Positions 36,525 through 47,190 of a stretch of 64,000 bases of DNA are shown here, piece by piece. The stretch lies in assembly GCA_963969595.1 (NCBI GenBank), contig OZ018416.1, positions 15,020,065 through 15,084,064 on the forward strand. The letters are read 5' to 3'. The DNA comes from Neckera pumila (lineage: Eukaryota > Streptophyta > Bryopsida > Hypnales > Neckeraceae). Position numbers and translations under genes: made by a program. Below the pieces are notes generated by a model. That model ran no database searches and was not told the origin of the DNA. It was given only the letters and a program-made list of their open reading frames with translations. Positions within the stretch are counted from its first letter, which is position 1. Each line of letters begins with the position of its first letter.

Positions 36525-37386
36525 AAATTTAGTGAAACTTTTTGAAACTTTCCATAAGATAGAAGAACTAATTAGCTTCTTGGAAATATAATTTATTGGA
36601 AAGTTGGTGCTCGGGAGCAAAAGTTATACCACAAAAAGCCTCAAACTGAACTCGGCGGTTTTTACTTAAAATTTTGCAAAAAATCAAACTAAATTTTATT
36701 TTATTTTTTCTCTAAAACTTTATATTGTTGTCTATATGTGAATCTCCGATTCATTTTATTTGGACTAAGAATGAGCAACTTATGTACAATCTTGTTTTCT
36801 GGACAATCTAAACATCTATTTGAAAAAATAACTTGTAGGATTCATTTCTGAATGCAATTTGCATAGTTTTTTCCACATTTTTTTTTGAGAATGTTGTATT
36901 CGCTTGCTAAAACAATCTCACCATTGAAATTATTGTATTTCAATCCCATCTAAGAGCTATTAATGATTTAGTTTTTTTTTCAATCTTAAACCTACTTCTA
37001 TTTAACAATTTTTTAAAGAATGAAAATCAAGTGTGTGTTTTTTGAATTTTTTTTTATAGACTTTCAACTTATATCTTCAACATAAAAATTTTTAAATTCA
37101 AAGTCTGTAGTGCAAAAAAATTCCACAAATGGTGGTCAAAGTCATCTAAAATTGCAAGTCAGTGTTCAAAAAAACTTTCTTTTTCAACTTTCAATGCTAA
37201 TATCTTCCAATCTATATAGTAAAACTTCATGAACTTTTTACCACATGATTTTTGAGAAGTGAAGTGCAAGTTCTTACGGTTAGATTCTAAAAAAATGTTG
37301 TTTTTTGTCTTTTTGGATGAACACAGCCAAAATGGCAATTTTGAGTGGTTTTTGACAGAAAAATGGCCTTGGGACTTTAGGGGCTA
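36525..37386 (+). mobile_element. type A piggyBac-like element nested in the transposase gene
   Basis: From AACTTTCCATAAGATAG onward the sequence parallels 49390-49893. It ends GGGACTTTAGGGGCTAG at about 37386, where TTAA has decayed to CTAG. The left terminus is missing. A T-rich stretch (36290-36420) separates it from the upstream exon. Confidence 0.65.
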
Positions 37387-38431
37387 GAGAAGGGATAACG
37401 TCATTGTTGAACAATGTCATGCATTCCTTGGTGCATTTTGAAAAGGGGGGGAGGGGAGGTGCAATTTGGAATGAAATTCAACGGCAACAAAATGTGGCAT
37501 AAGAAGATAGAAGACAAACCGGACGGAGGTGGGCTTCTTGGATATGCTTTGACACATGGAAAGTTTGAATTTGCAAATGATAGTAGAAGCAAATTTGACA
37601 TTGAATATCCCGAGTTTGACTACAGTGAGGACAAAGAAGAGGATGATGATGGCAATGACGAGGATGGCAATAGCATCAAATATTTATATTGGGATTGTAC
37701 GTGGCAGCAAGAATTTTTTACATATGATCCGAAACCTCAAGAATTTATTGACTCTTCGACGTCCTCTTTTCCTGGACGTCAATTTCCAGTTTCTCCATGT
37801 TATTTGAGTTGTTTTGGCTCGCATGGATTTTACGCAACATTGTGACATAGACAAATCGGTATGCTACGGCGGTGAATACGGATGGGGGGCAATATGGGAG
37901 GCCCCGTTGGCAAAATCTTACAGTACTGAAATTGAAAGTGTTTTTGGCCATATTATACATGGGTATGAGGCGCCAGCTGAATGTGAAGTCTTTTTGGTAC
38001 CAAAAGGCTCTATTTTCTACTGTCCTACCATTTGTGAGTTGATGTCCAGAAATTGGTTCCAGTTACTTACAAAATGCTTGCATGTTACAAATCCATTGAG
38101 GTATGAAAGTGATAAGACAAAGCCGGGATATGACAAAATGGAACAGATGAGGTGGCTACTAAATGCGATGAGAGAGAATTGTCAGAGAGCATGGAGTATT
38201 GGGAAATTTGGTACAGTGGATGAAATGATGATTTGTTACAAGGGAATTTACTGCCCCTCTCAGCAGTACATGCTACAAAAACCGCAAAAGTGGGGCTTAA
38301 AGGTGTGGTGCTTGGCAGATGCAAAATCCAAATTTGTTTCAAATTTGAGGTGTACCGTGGAAAGAATCCTTTGGTTGAAGAAGAGATGCAAAGGGCAGGG
38401 GGGCATGGAGAAGCATGATTGGCACACAATT

Positions 38432-38502
38432 TTAACCCCTAAAGGACCAAACGGCGTTTTTTGGCAACATAGCGATTTTGGGTAGCTCACTACAAATGGA
38501 AT
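38432..38502 (-). mobile_element. terminal fragment of a type B element inside the transposase
   Basis: TTAACCCCTAAAGGACCAAA at 38432, then GGCGTTTTTTGGCAACATAG and CACTACAAATGGAAT, is the reverse of the end at 33850-33920. Only about 70 bp remain. Transposase sequence resumes right after (TTCTGCTGCGTTTGTTAGC). Confidence 0.75.
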
Positions 38503-39686
38503 GTTCTGCTGCGTTTGTTAGCACGAAATGAGGGTGTTGGGCATGTAATTGTCATGGACAATTTTTTCTCTAGCATTGCCCTTTTCAAAGATCTATGGAA
38601 CAAAAAAATCTATGCAACATACACAATGAGGGCCAATTGGGTGGGCCTTCCACTGTCTTTCAAGGACACAAAGAGTTTCAATAGAAACAAGCAAGGCACA
38701 CTAAACCGGCGCATGCACGATTCAAGGAAATGAGCAGCATAATATGGAAGGACAAAAAAGTTGTTATCATCCTTTTAACACATGCAGTGCCGTGACAATT
38801 TCCATGTGAATTTCCAATAGCTGCTGTCCCACATCATCATGGCTTTGAGCAGAAGATCATTCAGTCATCAACGGTGCACGTTGAATATACGACATATATG
38901 CGCGGTGTGGATGTTGCAGATCAATTACGCACTTCGTATGCATGTCAAACCCGGTCCCACAATTGGTGGCACCGGGTTTTTTTTTCCTTGTCGACACTAG
39001 CATTGTGAACATGTACATCACTTATGTAGACAAGTGCAAGGCACGAGATCCTCCAAAGCATCCTATGACACATTTGCAATTTCACACTGAATTGTGCAAA
39101 TCATTGATTGCAAGATGGCTTCAAAAGAGACGTACCGAATTCAAAGAAAGTACTCCCCAGTAGGCGAGTGTGCTATCCAGCATTTACAAAGGTCCAAAAT
39201 CTTTGCGTGGTTTGCAATGATGGCTCACTGCCATTGACAAGATCTAAAACATATTGCCCTACTTGTGGCAATAAGTTCATGTGTTGGCAAAAAGGATGCT
39301 TCCAAAAATACCATGAAAATCTTCATTGGGATGATGTTGAACAAGTAAGTGTCAATTATACATTCATTTTTTACAATCTTGGTTTTTGGCCATTTTTCAT
39401 TCACAAGCAAATGTTGCAATGAAGGCTACTTACAAATCAAATGAAATGAAAAACAAAAAGGATTGTTATTATGAATTTACAATGATTTTAGGATATTTTT
39501 TGGCAATAACTACTAATTTTCAAAAGAGTTTTAAGTATTTTAGAATGCTCAAATGCTGTTGTTTATGGCCTCCTAACATTTTTTATTTTACTTGTAGGAG
39601 ATATGCCATCACTCTAGAGTTTGAAGCATTTTTTTGTAAGCTTTTTGTGCAAGCAGTACTCTATCCATCCTAGGAGTGTACCTCAT

Positions 39687-39980
39687 GCCATTAGATGAGA
39701 TTCGGGGGTCTTGGAGGGCTCTAAGTTCCCCTATTGTCTGCTGCGTTCCCAGATTGCGGGAACGCAGCTGCAGCAGCTGGCTGACGTGGCATAGCAATTG
39801 CCATGTCATTTTTTGAAAAAAATAAATAAATAATTTGCTAAAAATACTATTTTGGTAAATTTTTTTTTTTTTTTTTTTCTTTAAATTTTTGACACACCCG
39901 TACCGGCGTTCACTGAATCTGGCCAGATCAAGGAACGGGCCTAAAACAACCCTCCAAGATCTCCAAATATCATCTAATGC
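39687..39980. mobile_element. ~295-bp MITE, GCATTAGATGACATTTG family, copy 2
   Basis: The ends are GCCATTAGATGAGATTCGG and CCAAATATCATCTAATGC. Inside are GCGGGAACGCAGCTGCAGCA, GGCTGACGTGGC and a long poly-T run, all matching the copies at 17046 and 48951. It is nested in the 3' part of the large piggyBac-like element. Confidence 0.7.
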
Positions 39981-41244
39981 TTCCAATGACTCCTATGTGG
40001 TCTCCAAGTCCACATGCATGGTATGCTGAAATTTATTGGGAAACTACAAAGAAGGCAATTGATTGAAGTAGATGAAGGACTTTCTGTGAAGGTGAGGAGC
40101 TCCTGTGTTCCCAATGTTGGGAACACAATGGAGAGCTCAGTGAAAAACATGCTAGGTTTTACAGGGAACATCATGGACCCATTTTTGGTAGTTGCCCAAT
40201 GGCATTTTCCTTTTTGTTCATACCATAGGTCTTTGAAATTGCATAGAATGGAGGTAAAGTTTTTTTTTCAAATTTATTTTTGAGGATCTTGTGAATGATG
40301 ACTGTATCTTTCTATCTACCGTTGTGATTTTTCAGATTTGAAAGAATAGGCTACAAAATCTCATTGCAGAAAAAAGTATTGAATTGTCATTTCTTAGAAC
40401 ATAGTTGCATTGCAAGCTTTTTTTGGAAGTGTTGTAAGTCTCCAAATCTTCTGAAAATTGGTGGACATGTTCCTAACATGATCTGCAATATGGCAAATTT
40501 TTAAATTCAAAGTCAATAGTGCAAAAAATTTCAACAAATGACGGTCAAAGTCATCTGAAATTTCAGGGCAACACACAAAAAAAACTTTTGGTCAAACTTT
40601 GAATTCAATTTTCTCCCAATTTGTACGGTCAAACGTGATGAAATTCTTACCACATGATCTTGGTCAAGTTAAGTAGAACATCTTACGGTTACATTTTTGA
40701 AAAAAATGTGTTTTTTGGGGGGTTTTGGATGAACATAGCAAAAATGGCAGTTTTTAGTGGTTTCTGACCAGAAAATGCCTTGGGACTTTAGGGGTTAACC
40801 TTCAATATTGCCTGTCAAAATTTTTAGAATGGTCAAAAGAATTAAACTGCCCACACACACACAAGCCTTAAATTTTGGAGCAATTATATATAGTCGCTTA
40901 GGCAGTTAGGGATTAAATGGGGACGGGAATGGAGAATGCATTTAGAACCCGAGCGATTTATGGACCTCTTCCCTTATCACCTAAGATAGAAGTACCTAAA
41001 TGTGATACTTATTGTGGATCTATTGATTTGGAGGGTATGTATAGAAACAAATGGTGTGCGCTTGATAAGAACTGGATTAGAAAACCAACAAAATTGGTTT
41101 TGTATTTTTTTGACTTTGAATGAACATAATACTAATTTCTTGAAAGAATTGTGTAGATGCACCTATTATGGACTATAGACTAATATATAAGTGCTCAAGG
41201 AAACATCCAAAAGTAATAAATTATAAGCTTGCATCATGCCATGG

Positions 41245-41490
41245 CACTAGAAGAAGCCCGTTTTTTTTTTAGTGTCACTAAAAAGGACATGTGTCCAAGT
41301 TGACGGATTTTGCTAGACATCCTATGTAACAACCCGTGGTTTTATGTCAACAATGACATCTAAGTAACATCTTCATGTTACTTTAGATGTCATTGTTGAT
41401 ATAAAACCACGGGCTGTTACATAGGATGTCTAGCAAAATCTGTCAACTTGGACACAAAGAAGTCCAAAAAAACACGGGCTTCTTCTAGTG
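41245..41490. mobile_element. CACTA-type MITE with TGG target duplication, full hairpin
   Basis: The ends are CACTAGAAGAAGCCCG and CGGGCTTCTTCTAGTG, flanked by TGG at 41242-41244 and 41491-41493. The whole 246 bp is close to a perfect inverted repeat (for example GACATCCTATGTAACA and TGTTACATAGGATGTC), folding to one long hairpin around 41370. It is the same length as, and similar in the centre to, the element at 45676. Confidence 0.9.
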
Positions 41491-41493
41491 TGG

Positions 41494-41975
41494 AGATTGG
41501 CCAATGCAAAACCTGCCCCCATGACTGTGCCACCTTTATAAAACACTGCATGTCTCCTTTGCCCACAACCTTGCCTTGCTTTAGAGAGTTTTTTAGGGTC
41601 TAAAAACGACTTGTATTACATTAATCCTTTAATGCTTAGTGAAGGCCAAAAATGGCTTACTGTTTTTGATACAATACAATATGCCTAGGTCTTAATGGGA
41701 TTCACTATTTGGCTTTTCTACTTTTCAGTAATTATACAATAAGCTCACTATTATTTTTGCAGTATGGTCTGAGTTGGACAATTCGGAATGAATGGCGTTG
41801 TAGATCACTCACTTGTCTACAACCTATCAAACCCATGAATCCTTTTCATTAAAGATGACAATGTACCGAAAAGTGGTTGCACACTCCTGTGAGGCTCCCT
41901 CCAAGCTGAGAATAACAAGAAGCCGTTGACTGTCCAAATAAAATAAAATAAACCCCCTCGCCTGCCGTTGATGGT
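41494..41975. other. intergenic DNA, nothing recognised
   Basis: No coding-like frame stands out. AATAAAATAAAATAAA occurs near 41938. A GC-richer, TE-like segment begins after about 41980. Confidence 0.35.
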
Positions 41976-41988
41976 CCGTTGAGGTCGC

Positions 41989-42530
41989 ATGAGAGACGGT
42001 TTGGCAGTTCTACTTCAAACCTGTCTTCTCTTTCTCGTTGTTGGGAGCCGCATTTCTCTTCTTGTTGTTGTCGCTGGAGGATGTCAGTCTCTCTCTGCTG
42101 TGTTGGACTTCCACGGAAGATATGCACTCTCTCGCTTGTTGGGGGAAATGAAGTCAAGGTTTCTCATACTGACCCCAATGCCTCATTGCCGCAGTGCGGC
42201 ACAGAGCCGCAGTGCTTCGACTACAACTCCCATCTCTGTAGGACCTAGTCCGGAGCAATTCTATGGAGGTGGAGGATAAACGGATCAATATTGGGCTTTG
42301 GCCGAAAGCAGAGATCAAATTTTCCTTAGAATCACGAATGATCTTTGTCTCTACGGTCAAAACATTGGTCTTCACTATACCGTTAATGCCTCCTTCTGCA
42401 GTCAATTGCTTATGGGACTGTTTTACTTTCTTCCGTGCAAGTTCAAAACCTTTAGACCAACTTCTTGGTGGTGGAGAAGGAAACTCCTTCGGAATCCCAG
42501 ACTGTCCTTGAAATACGTAAACCACTAAAC
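41989..42530. other. coding-like segment of unknown origin
   Basis: A plus frame at 41989-42279 (ends SPEQFYGGGG) and a minus frame at 42154-42525 (SKGFELARKKVKQSHKQL) both look protein-like. Neither matches a family I know. CTAGTCCGGAGCA and GTGGAGGA recur at about 43239, linking this stretch to the repeat-rich block upstream of the Rep-like gene. It may be part of the same element or a captured fragment. Confidence 0.3.
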
Positions 42531-42959
42531 CTCAAATTCGGACACTGCCGTTAAAGCAAATATCAACGAATCACCTCTGGTGAGGCCATTAAAGACAGCA
42601 AATGCTCTCTAACCACCAGCAAATTTGACTTGCATTATTGATGGATTTTTAAAACAGATATTAAGGTTCACACTCCATGATTGTTTGGATGATGCAGATC
42701 AAAGGATGACAGATTTTTGAATCTTGTCATTGTGTTCATCTACAAATCACGTGGGCAATGTCTACGGAAAACAAAGGCCAAGAGAGTTAGTCAAAGCGGC
42801 CTAGCTAAACATGTATAATGAAACTTGTGAATTGGAACCAAATGAAGGCTGGTCAGCTAGCAAATCTAATGCCACTAATGCATCATGATAGCAAGTTTAT
42901 CACAATAATTTGAATTCATAGATACACTATAATTGTCTTTGAGTAGAAAACATCCAGAG

Positions 42960-43530
42960 TACATTTTTTGAACTAATGTGCTCCTCATGTTGCTTAATCT
43001 TGTGTGTGTGCGCTGGCCTTCAAGCCATCTATCTGGTCCTTAAACTATTAAGAGTCTATATGTCGAGTTATCAAATGCGTTTGAATGCCAGGATCAATTG
43101 CTGAATCATCCCACTTTGTATTTCCGTTTGCAGGGTTCAGTGTCGAGTTATCAAATGCATTTGAATGCCAGGATCAATTGCTGAATCATCCCGCTTTGTA
43201 TTTCCGTTCGCAGGGTTCAATGCCTTCTACAAGCGCAACGTAGTCCGGAGCAGTTGTGTGGAGGTGGAGGACTGACGTGCTGCTCATGTTCCTTAATCTT
43301 GTGTGGATGCGCTGGCTTTCAAGCCATCATTAGGAATTATTGAGAAAGGTACGCTACTTGAAATTGAAAACCATTTCCGTAACCCAGATCTTAGTTCTTG
43401 ATACAATGAACATGGTGCACGCTTCAAAACGGCAGCTATGCTGCTTGAAATTGGAAACCATTTCCGTAATCCAGATCTTGGTTCCTAATACATTAAACGT
43501 GGTGCACACATCAAACCGGTAGCTTTTGCA
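42960..43530 (+). repeat. compound tandem and dispersed duplications
   Basis: An 80-bp unit (TGTCGAGTTATCAAATGC...) stands twice in tandem at 43061-43140 and 43141-43220 with four differences. An ~87-bp unit (GCTACTTGAAATTG...) stands twice at 43353 and 43440. TTAATCTTGTGTG..GCGCTGGC..TTCAAGCCATC occurs at about 42992 and 43292. This pattern suggests repeated local slippage or template switching. Confidence 0.75.
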
Positions 43531-44040
43531 ACTGTCTTTGGAAAATACTGAAAACCCATAACGTGGAACGTGATTCAGGCAACAAGAAGCATGTTTTGCT
43601 TACGTTGGAACCACATTGCCGCATCTCCTCTCGAAAACCAGTGGCGTGCATAAGACAACACTAGCATCACAAGGCAGCCCCATCCATCCCTCACCTACAG
43701 CTGCAAACAAGTTAGTGCTCAACCTGAGGCATAGTGTTTACGCTGCTAATATCTTGACCTTTGTAGACGTCTTGTTCCTCTTTCCTTTTGATACAGAGGC
43801 TTTGTAGTAGGGTTTCCAGCATCTGCATAGTAAGTCTCATGAGTTTCTACATGCTTGCAGAGTTGTATTCAATGGAACCACCACTCTCTCAAATTTTGAA
43901 GGAGGCTGACCGGAAATGCCAAACCCCAACAAACGCTGAAGACACTGTGGTGCCCCCCACTGCAGTTGGTGACACTACCAAACATACTTCCAAGAACCCA
44001 ACAATTAAAAACCTAAAAGAGCTCCCAAAACACGGGCTCT

Positions 44041-44760
44041 AGTGCAACAAAAAAGAATGGATTTGAGTGTAACAATCTCTATCGGTAGCGTTGACATTCC
44101 CGTAGAGCTTCTAGGGAAAAGGGAAGAGTTCCTATAGAAGCACTATATCTATGGGTTGTGCTTAATTGAACGTGGCAGCAGTTTGAACAGATTGCATTTG
44201 CAGATGGTTTGTTGAATGTTGACCTCTTCTGCTGCCATTGTCAGCAAAAGAGCATCTTGAATGGGACAATCCCGAAAAAGCACCTATGGGACACCACATC
44301 CTCACGAAAACCCTTTGTAATACTAGACTACACACCTTCATTGGGATGCTGGGCTACTGCATCAAAGACAAGGGAGAAGACCACTTTGAATGTGGGCATA
44401 AGAATGTCAATTATGCACAATTCAAGGAAGGATGGAGGAATATATCAAATACAGCACTCCTTTTGCTAAAATCAGGTTCGTGCTCACTTATTCTAATCTC
44501 ATCAAGAGAGCAACAACGTATTGCAAATATAAAATGTGAAAGCAACTTGAAAGTACGCTTCCTAGAATTCTCTTGCCTATGCTCCAGTCTGGGCAGTATA
44601 TACCCTCTGCTTCTTAGGTTCTCCCTGTCTGTCAGGTTGGCATGGAGTTCTGCAGAGTCGCTTCCCTTTGGAAGTATATGATGCATCTTCAAGACCTAGA
44701 AATGGGTGGCGTCACTCAAACTTTCTTTGAACACACCAACCTAGGTTCTTGCCTAGCAGA
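44041..44760 (+). pseudogene. decayed HUH Rep-like (replication initiator-type) gene
   Basis: In-frame pieces from ATG at about 44056 include VTISIGSVDIPVELLGK, GLCLIERG and LNRLHLQMV, with stops between. From 44238 a second frame reads EHLEWDNP, LHTFIGMLGYCIKDKGEDHF and FKEGWRN, then shifts again. HLQ (~44196-44204) followed by YCIK (~44354-44365) matches the order of motif II (HUH/HLQ type) and motif III (catalytic YxxK) in HUH Rep endonucleases of rolling-circle replicons and of Replitron-type transposons. Later frames (MLQSGQYIPSAS, RVASLWKYMMHLQDLE) appear to continue the protein. Whether it came from a transposon or from an integrated single-stranded DNA replicon cannot be decided here. 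No helicase Walker motif was seen. It is broken and non-functional. Confidence 0.5.
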
Positions 44761-45670
44761 CTTGGTCTAGCAGTGGCTTGCTGGACACTTGGATGAGGCA
44801 CGTGAAGGTCCAGCCCATGAGTATGACATTCTAGGTATTCTTCAATTTCCTCTTAGCTTGCCGGTTTTGTTCATGCTCCATCTCTAGTTCTCAAATTTCA
44901 CGTCATCTATGTTTGCGATTCTGTCTACACTTTTGTAACTTCCCTTCTCTTTGCCTTGATGTTACCCTTGCAGATGGTGTACTTGTACCAGTTGTTCGAG
45001 ATGCAAACAATGTCATTGTCCTTGAAGGTTCTCAGAACAATCCGCCTCCTCAAAACAATACTATAGAAACGGACTCTTGTCACACACTTGTCACAGCTAC
45101 ATTCATTCCAGTGATGTACAGAGACCATGACGTTGCAAATGACTTGCCATTGCTAGTGTAGTTTTTGGCATGGAAGACAACGTTCACTACTGCTATGCAT
45201 TTCAAGATCTTGTAGGAGTTGTTACGGGTGAGGTATAATAGGAGATGCAGTTACTGTAATTGTGAGCATGAAACACTTCTTGTGTTTCATGTGAAATTGT
45301 TTTTCATGTAATATAAAGAAATGGAAATCATTTCTAGCCAATTACAGTGTGCCACGTATGCCACATGTATTCTCTAACTACCCTACTATCGCATTTGTAT
45401 ACTTTCTTACACAATCAACTCAAAAGAGGCAGTAACTGCCTACCTCCACTTCCTTGTCTATGAAGATGACACTATTGGGATGTAGCATTTTGCCACCAAA
45501 TGCTTACTATTTGTATCCACAATTTGTCTTTTAGCATTGGCAAGACAAAATCCTTTTCATTGATGTTACAATATTGGAATGCAAGGCATACTGTATTATA
45601 TTAGAAAAAGTAGGCCAATTCATTGGCATTAAAGGATTAAGATATTTTCCAAATTTCCCGTGGCTGAATT
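44760..45670. other. intergenic DNA with one short coding-like frame
   Basis: A plus frame at about 44950-45161 (ADGVLVPVVRDANNVIVLEG) lies just downstream of the Rep-like relic and may be its continuation. The rest holds no recognisable feature. Confidence 0.3.
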
Positions 45671-45675
45671 ACCTT

Positions 45676-45921
45676 CACTATAAGAAACCCATGTTTTTAA
45701 GGATGTTTTCCCTATTTTTTGGAATGCATTTTTGTGGACATTACAGTTGACAACCCATGTTTTTATGTCAACAATAATGTTCAATAAAACATCTTGAATT
45801 CTTAATGTTGTATTGAACATTATTGTTAACATAAAAACATGGGTTGTCAACTGTAATGTCCTCAAAAATGCATTCCAAAAAATAGGGAAAGAATCCCCCA
45901 AAACACGGATTTCTTATAGTG
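45676..45921. mobile_element. CACTA-type MITE with CTT target duplication, full hairpin
   Basis: The ends are CACTATAAGAAACCCATG and ACACGGATTTCTTATAGTG, flanked by CTT at 45673-45675 and 45922-45924. The arms are nearly perfect inverted repeats (GACATTACAGTTGACAACCC and its complement), so the whole 246 bp can fold. The centre (AACCCATG.TTTTATGTCAAC) resembles the element at 41245. Confidence 0.9.
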
Positions 45922-45924
45922 CTT

Positions 45925-46985
45925 ACTCACAGAGCATACATACCAAGTTCTTAAAGGAGACTAGGTCGGACTCTTCTGTCTCCCCACCAATCAATTACCA
46001 GAGATCTTTAAGATCAAAAAAGGACATGACCGCCACCCACATTTCCTCTTCGCAGGCTCAATCCATTCTCTTGGATTTGATCCTGGCAGATGGCGGTGGA
46101 CCAATGGAAAAGACCTTATGGATTACTCGGCCTCTATAGGAAGGAAACTCCTCACTAGCTCCGCTCGACCAAATTGATCCATTCCCTCAAAATGGGAATT
46201 GCTTATTATCTGACACCTTCTCTCTAGCTTGGAAAGATGTACGGCACAAAACCTACCCATACAAGGACGCTGCCTTCATCGGTCAATTTGGCATAATGCC
46301 GTGGCCATGAATTCATGGCAAGTTAAGATCGCCCCAGGGTTTAAGGCTAGCTATATCTGTTGCAACTCCAGAGATATAGAGACACCAATCCATCGATTCT
46401 TCCTCTGCCACAAAACCTAGGACATATGGGATTACGCACAAAGCATCATGCACCATCTCCGTGGTAAGTCTCCCCTTCTGGGCCCTCATGCCAAGCTTGA
46501 TGCTATCCATTGCATATTTGGTTCTCTTCTCCTTAGGAAATTCTATGAGCTTCGTACCATATGGTCTCTTCTGCGAGGAGCTGTGCCCTGGTTGAGCTAG
46601 ATCATGCGAAATCACCTTGTCTTTTTCCAGGATTGATGGCTGATACACCTCATTTGATCTGCACTCTGGAGATGCCCTGCTTGACTCTGGCAGAGCTGCA
46701 TTCCTGAAATCTCAGCAAGCTGCACATCACCGTCCTCAACAATCCACCTGCATTTGGGCTAACTTTGACAAAATATGGCTCACCTCATCCACCCTTGCTA
46801 GAAGAAAAGGAGAAGTAGTTAGATGGACCAAGGAGGGCCCTCCTCCCTATTTATTGGCTTTTCTCTCTTCCTTTTTTTTTATAATCATATTCTCTTCATT
46901 TGTCCAGCCGACAGGCTTGGCTGTTTTTTGGTTATTTTTTTAATACAATTGCTTGCCATTTGTTTCAAAAAAATAAACAAAAAAT
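45925..46985 (+). pseudogene. 5'-truncated LINE (non-LTR) 3' end with zf-RVT region
   Basis: Plus frames carry LSDTFSLAWKDVRHKTYPYK and SIWHNAVAMNSWQVKIAPGF, then CCNSRDIETPIHRFFLCHKT. This is the zinc-binding region found at the C-terminus of plant LINE reverse transcriptases (zf-RVT). The sequence CCNS..ETPIHRFFLCHKT contains the expected C-x2-C/H-x-C-type residues. A stop-rich stretch and a 3' UTR follow, ending TTTGTTTCAAAAAAATAAAC, which fits an A-rich LINE tail near 46965-46985. The polymerase domain is absent, as usual after incomplete reverse transcription. Confidence 0.75.
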
Positions 46986-47048
46986 AAAGGGTTAAGATAT
47001 CTCTACCTTAGCAACTTTTGTTGTTTGGACTTGGAAGGCATAAGGTAA

Positions 47049-47187
47049 GAGCATCCGCACCGCAACATGTTGAAGCAACACTCTAAATGTTATGTACCAT
47101 TGATCTTCAAAAATCTTCTATGATCAATGGTGCAGAACATTTAAAGTGTTGCTTGAGCATGTTGCAATCAATGCAATAGGGTTGCTC
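47049..47187. mobile_element. Tourist-like (PIF/Harbinger) MITE with TAA duplication
   Basis: It starts GAGCATCCGCACCGCAACATG and ends CATGTTGCAATC..AGGGTTGCTC. TAA flanks it at 47046-47048 and 47188-47190. Internal arms (CACTCTAAATGTT, ACATTTAAAGTG; TGATCAATGGTGCA) form a hairpin. A 3-bp TWA duplication with such ends fits PIF/Harbinger. The length (139 bp) is nearly the same as that of the related element at 54419. Confidence 0.75.
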
Positions 47188-47190
47188 TAA

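Larger units (their letters stand above)
35594..39420 (+). pseudogene. piggyBac-like (DDE_Tnp_1_7) transposase, copy 2, broken
   Basis: A candidate start MARRKRTSS at 35594 precedes a GT..AG-like gap (35640-35718), but joining there puts the next segment out of frame, so this intron is uncertain. The N-terminal acidic part runs to about 36270 and stops at CAT|GTAAGC, a plausible donor. After an inserted type A element the gene resumes at about 37440. The core at 37814-38420 contains TVDEMMICYKG and CLADAKSKF; 38540-38730 contains VIVMDNFFSS and YATYTMRANWVGLP. Thus all three catalytic Asp contexts are present but split by frameshifts. A 70-bp terminal fragment of a related element interrupts the core at 38432. 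The Cys-rich C-terminal zinc-binding region (CVVCNDG, YCPTCGNK, CWQKGCF) lies at 39205-39310. It cannot encode an intact enzyme. Confidence 0.8.
34549..40798 (+). mobile_element. piggyBac-like DNA transposon, copy 2, both ends present
   Basis: TTAACCCCTAAAGTCCCATTG at 34549 pairs with CTTGGGACTTTAGGGGTTAA ending at 40798, with TTAA on both sides. The 6.25-kb interior holds a GC-rich leader (about 34790-35010), a broken transposase gene (35594-39420) and a long 3' region. Nested insertions are a left-truncated type A element (about 36525-37386), a type B fragment (38432-38502) and a 294-bp MITE (39687-39980). Short type A elements in the window carry the same two arms, so this is probably the kind of element that once mobilised them. 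I infer one element from matching orientation and ends; two abutting elements are the alternative. Confidence 0.7.
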
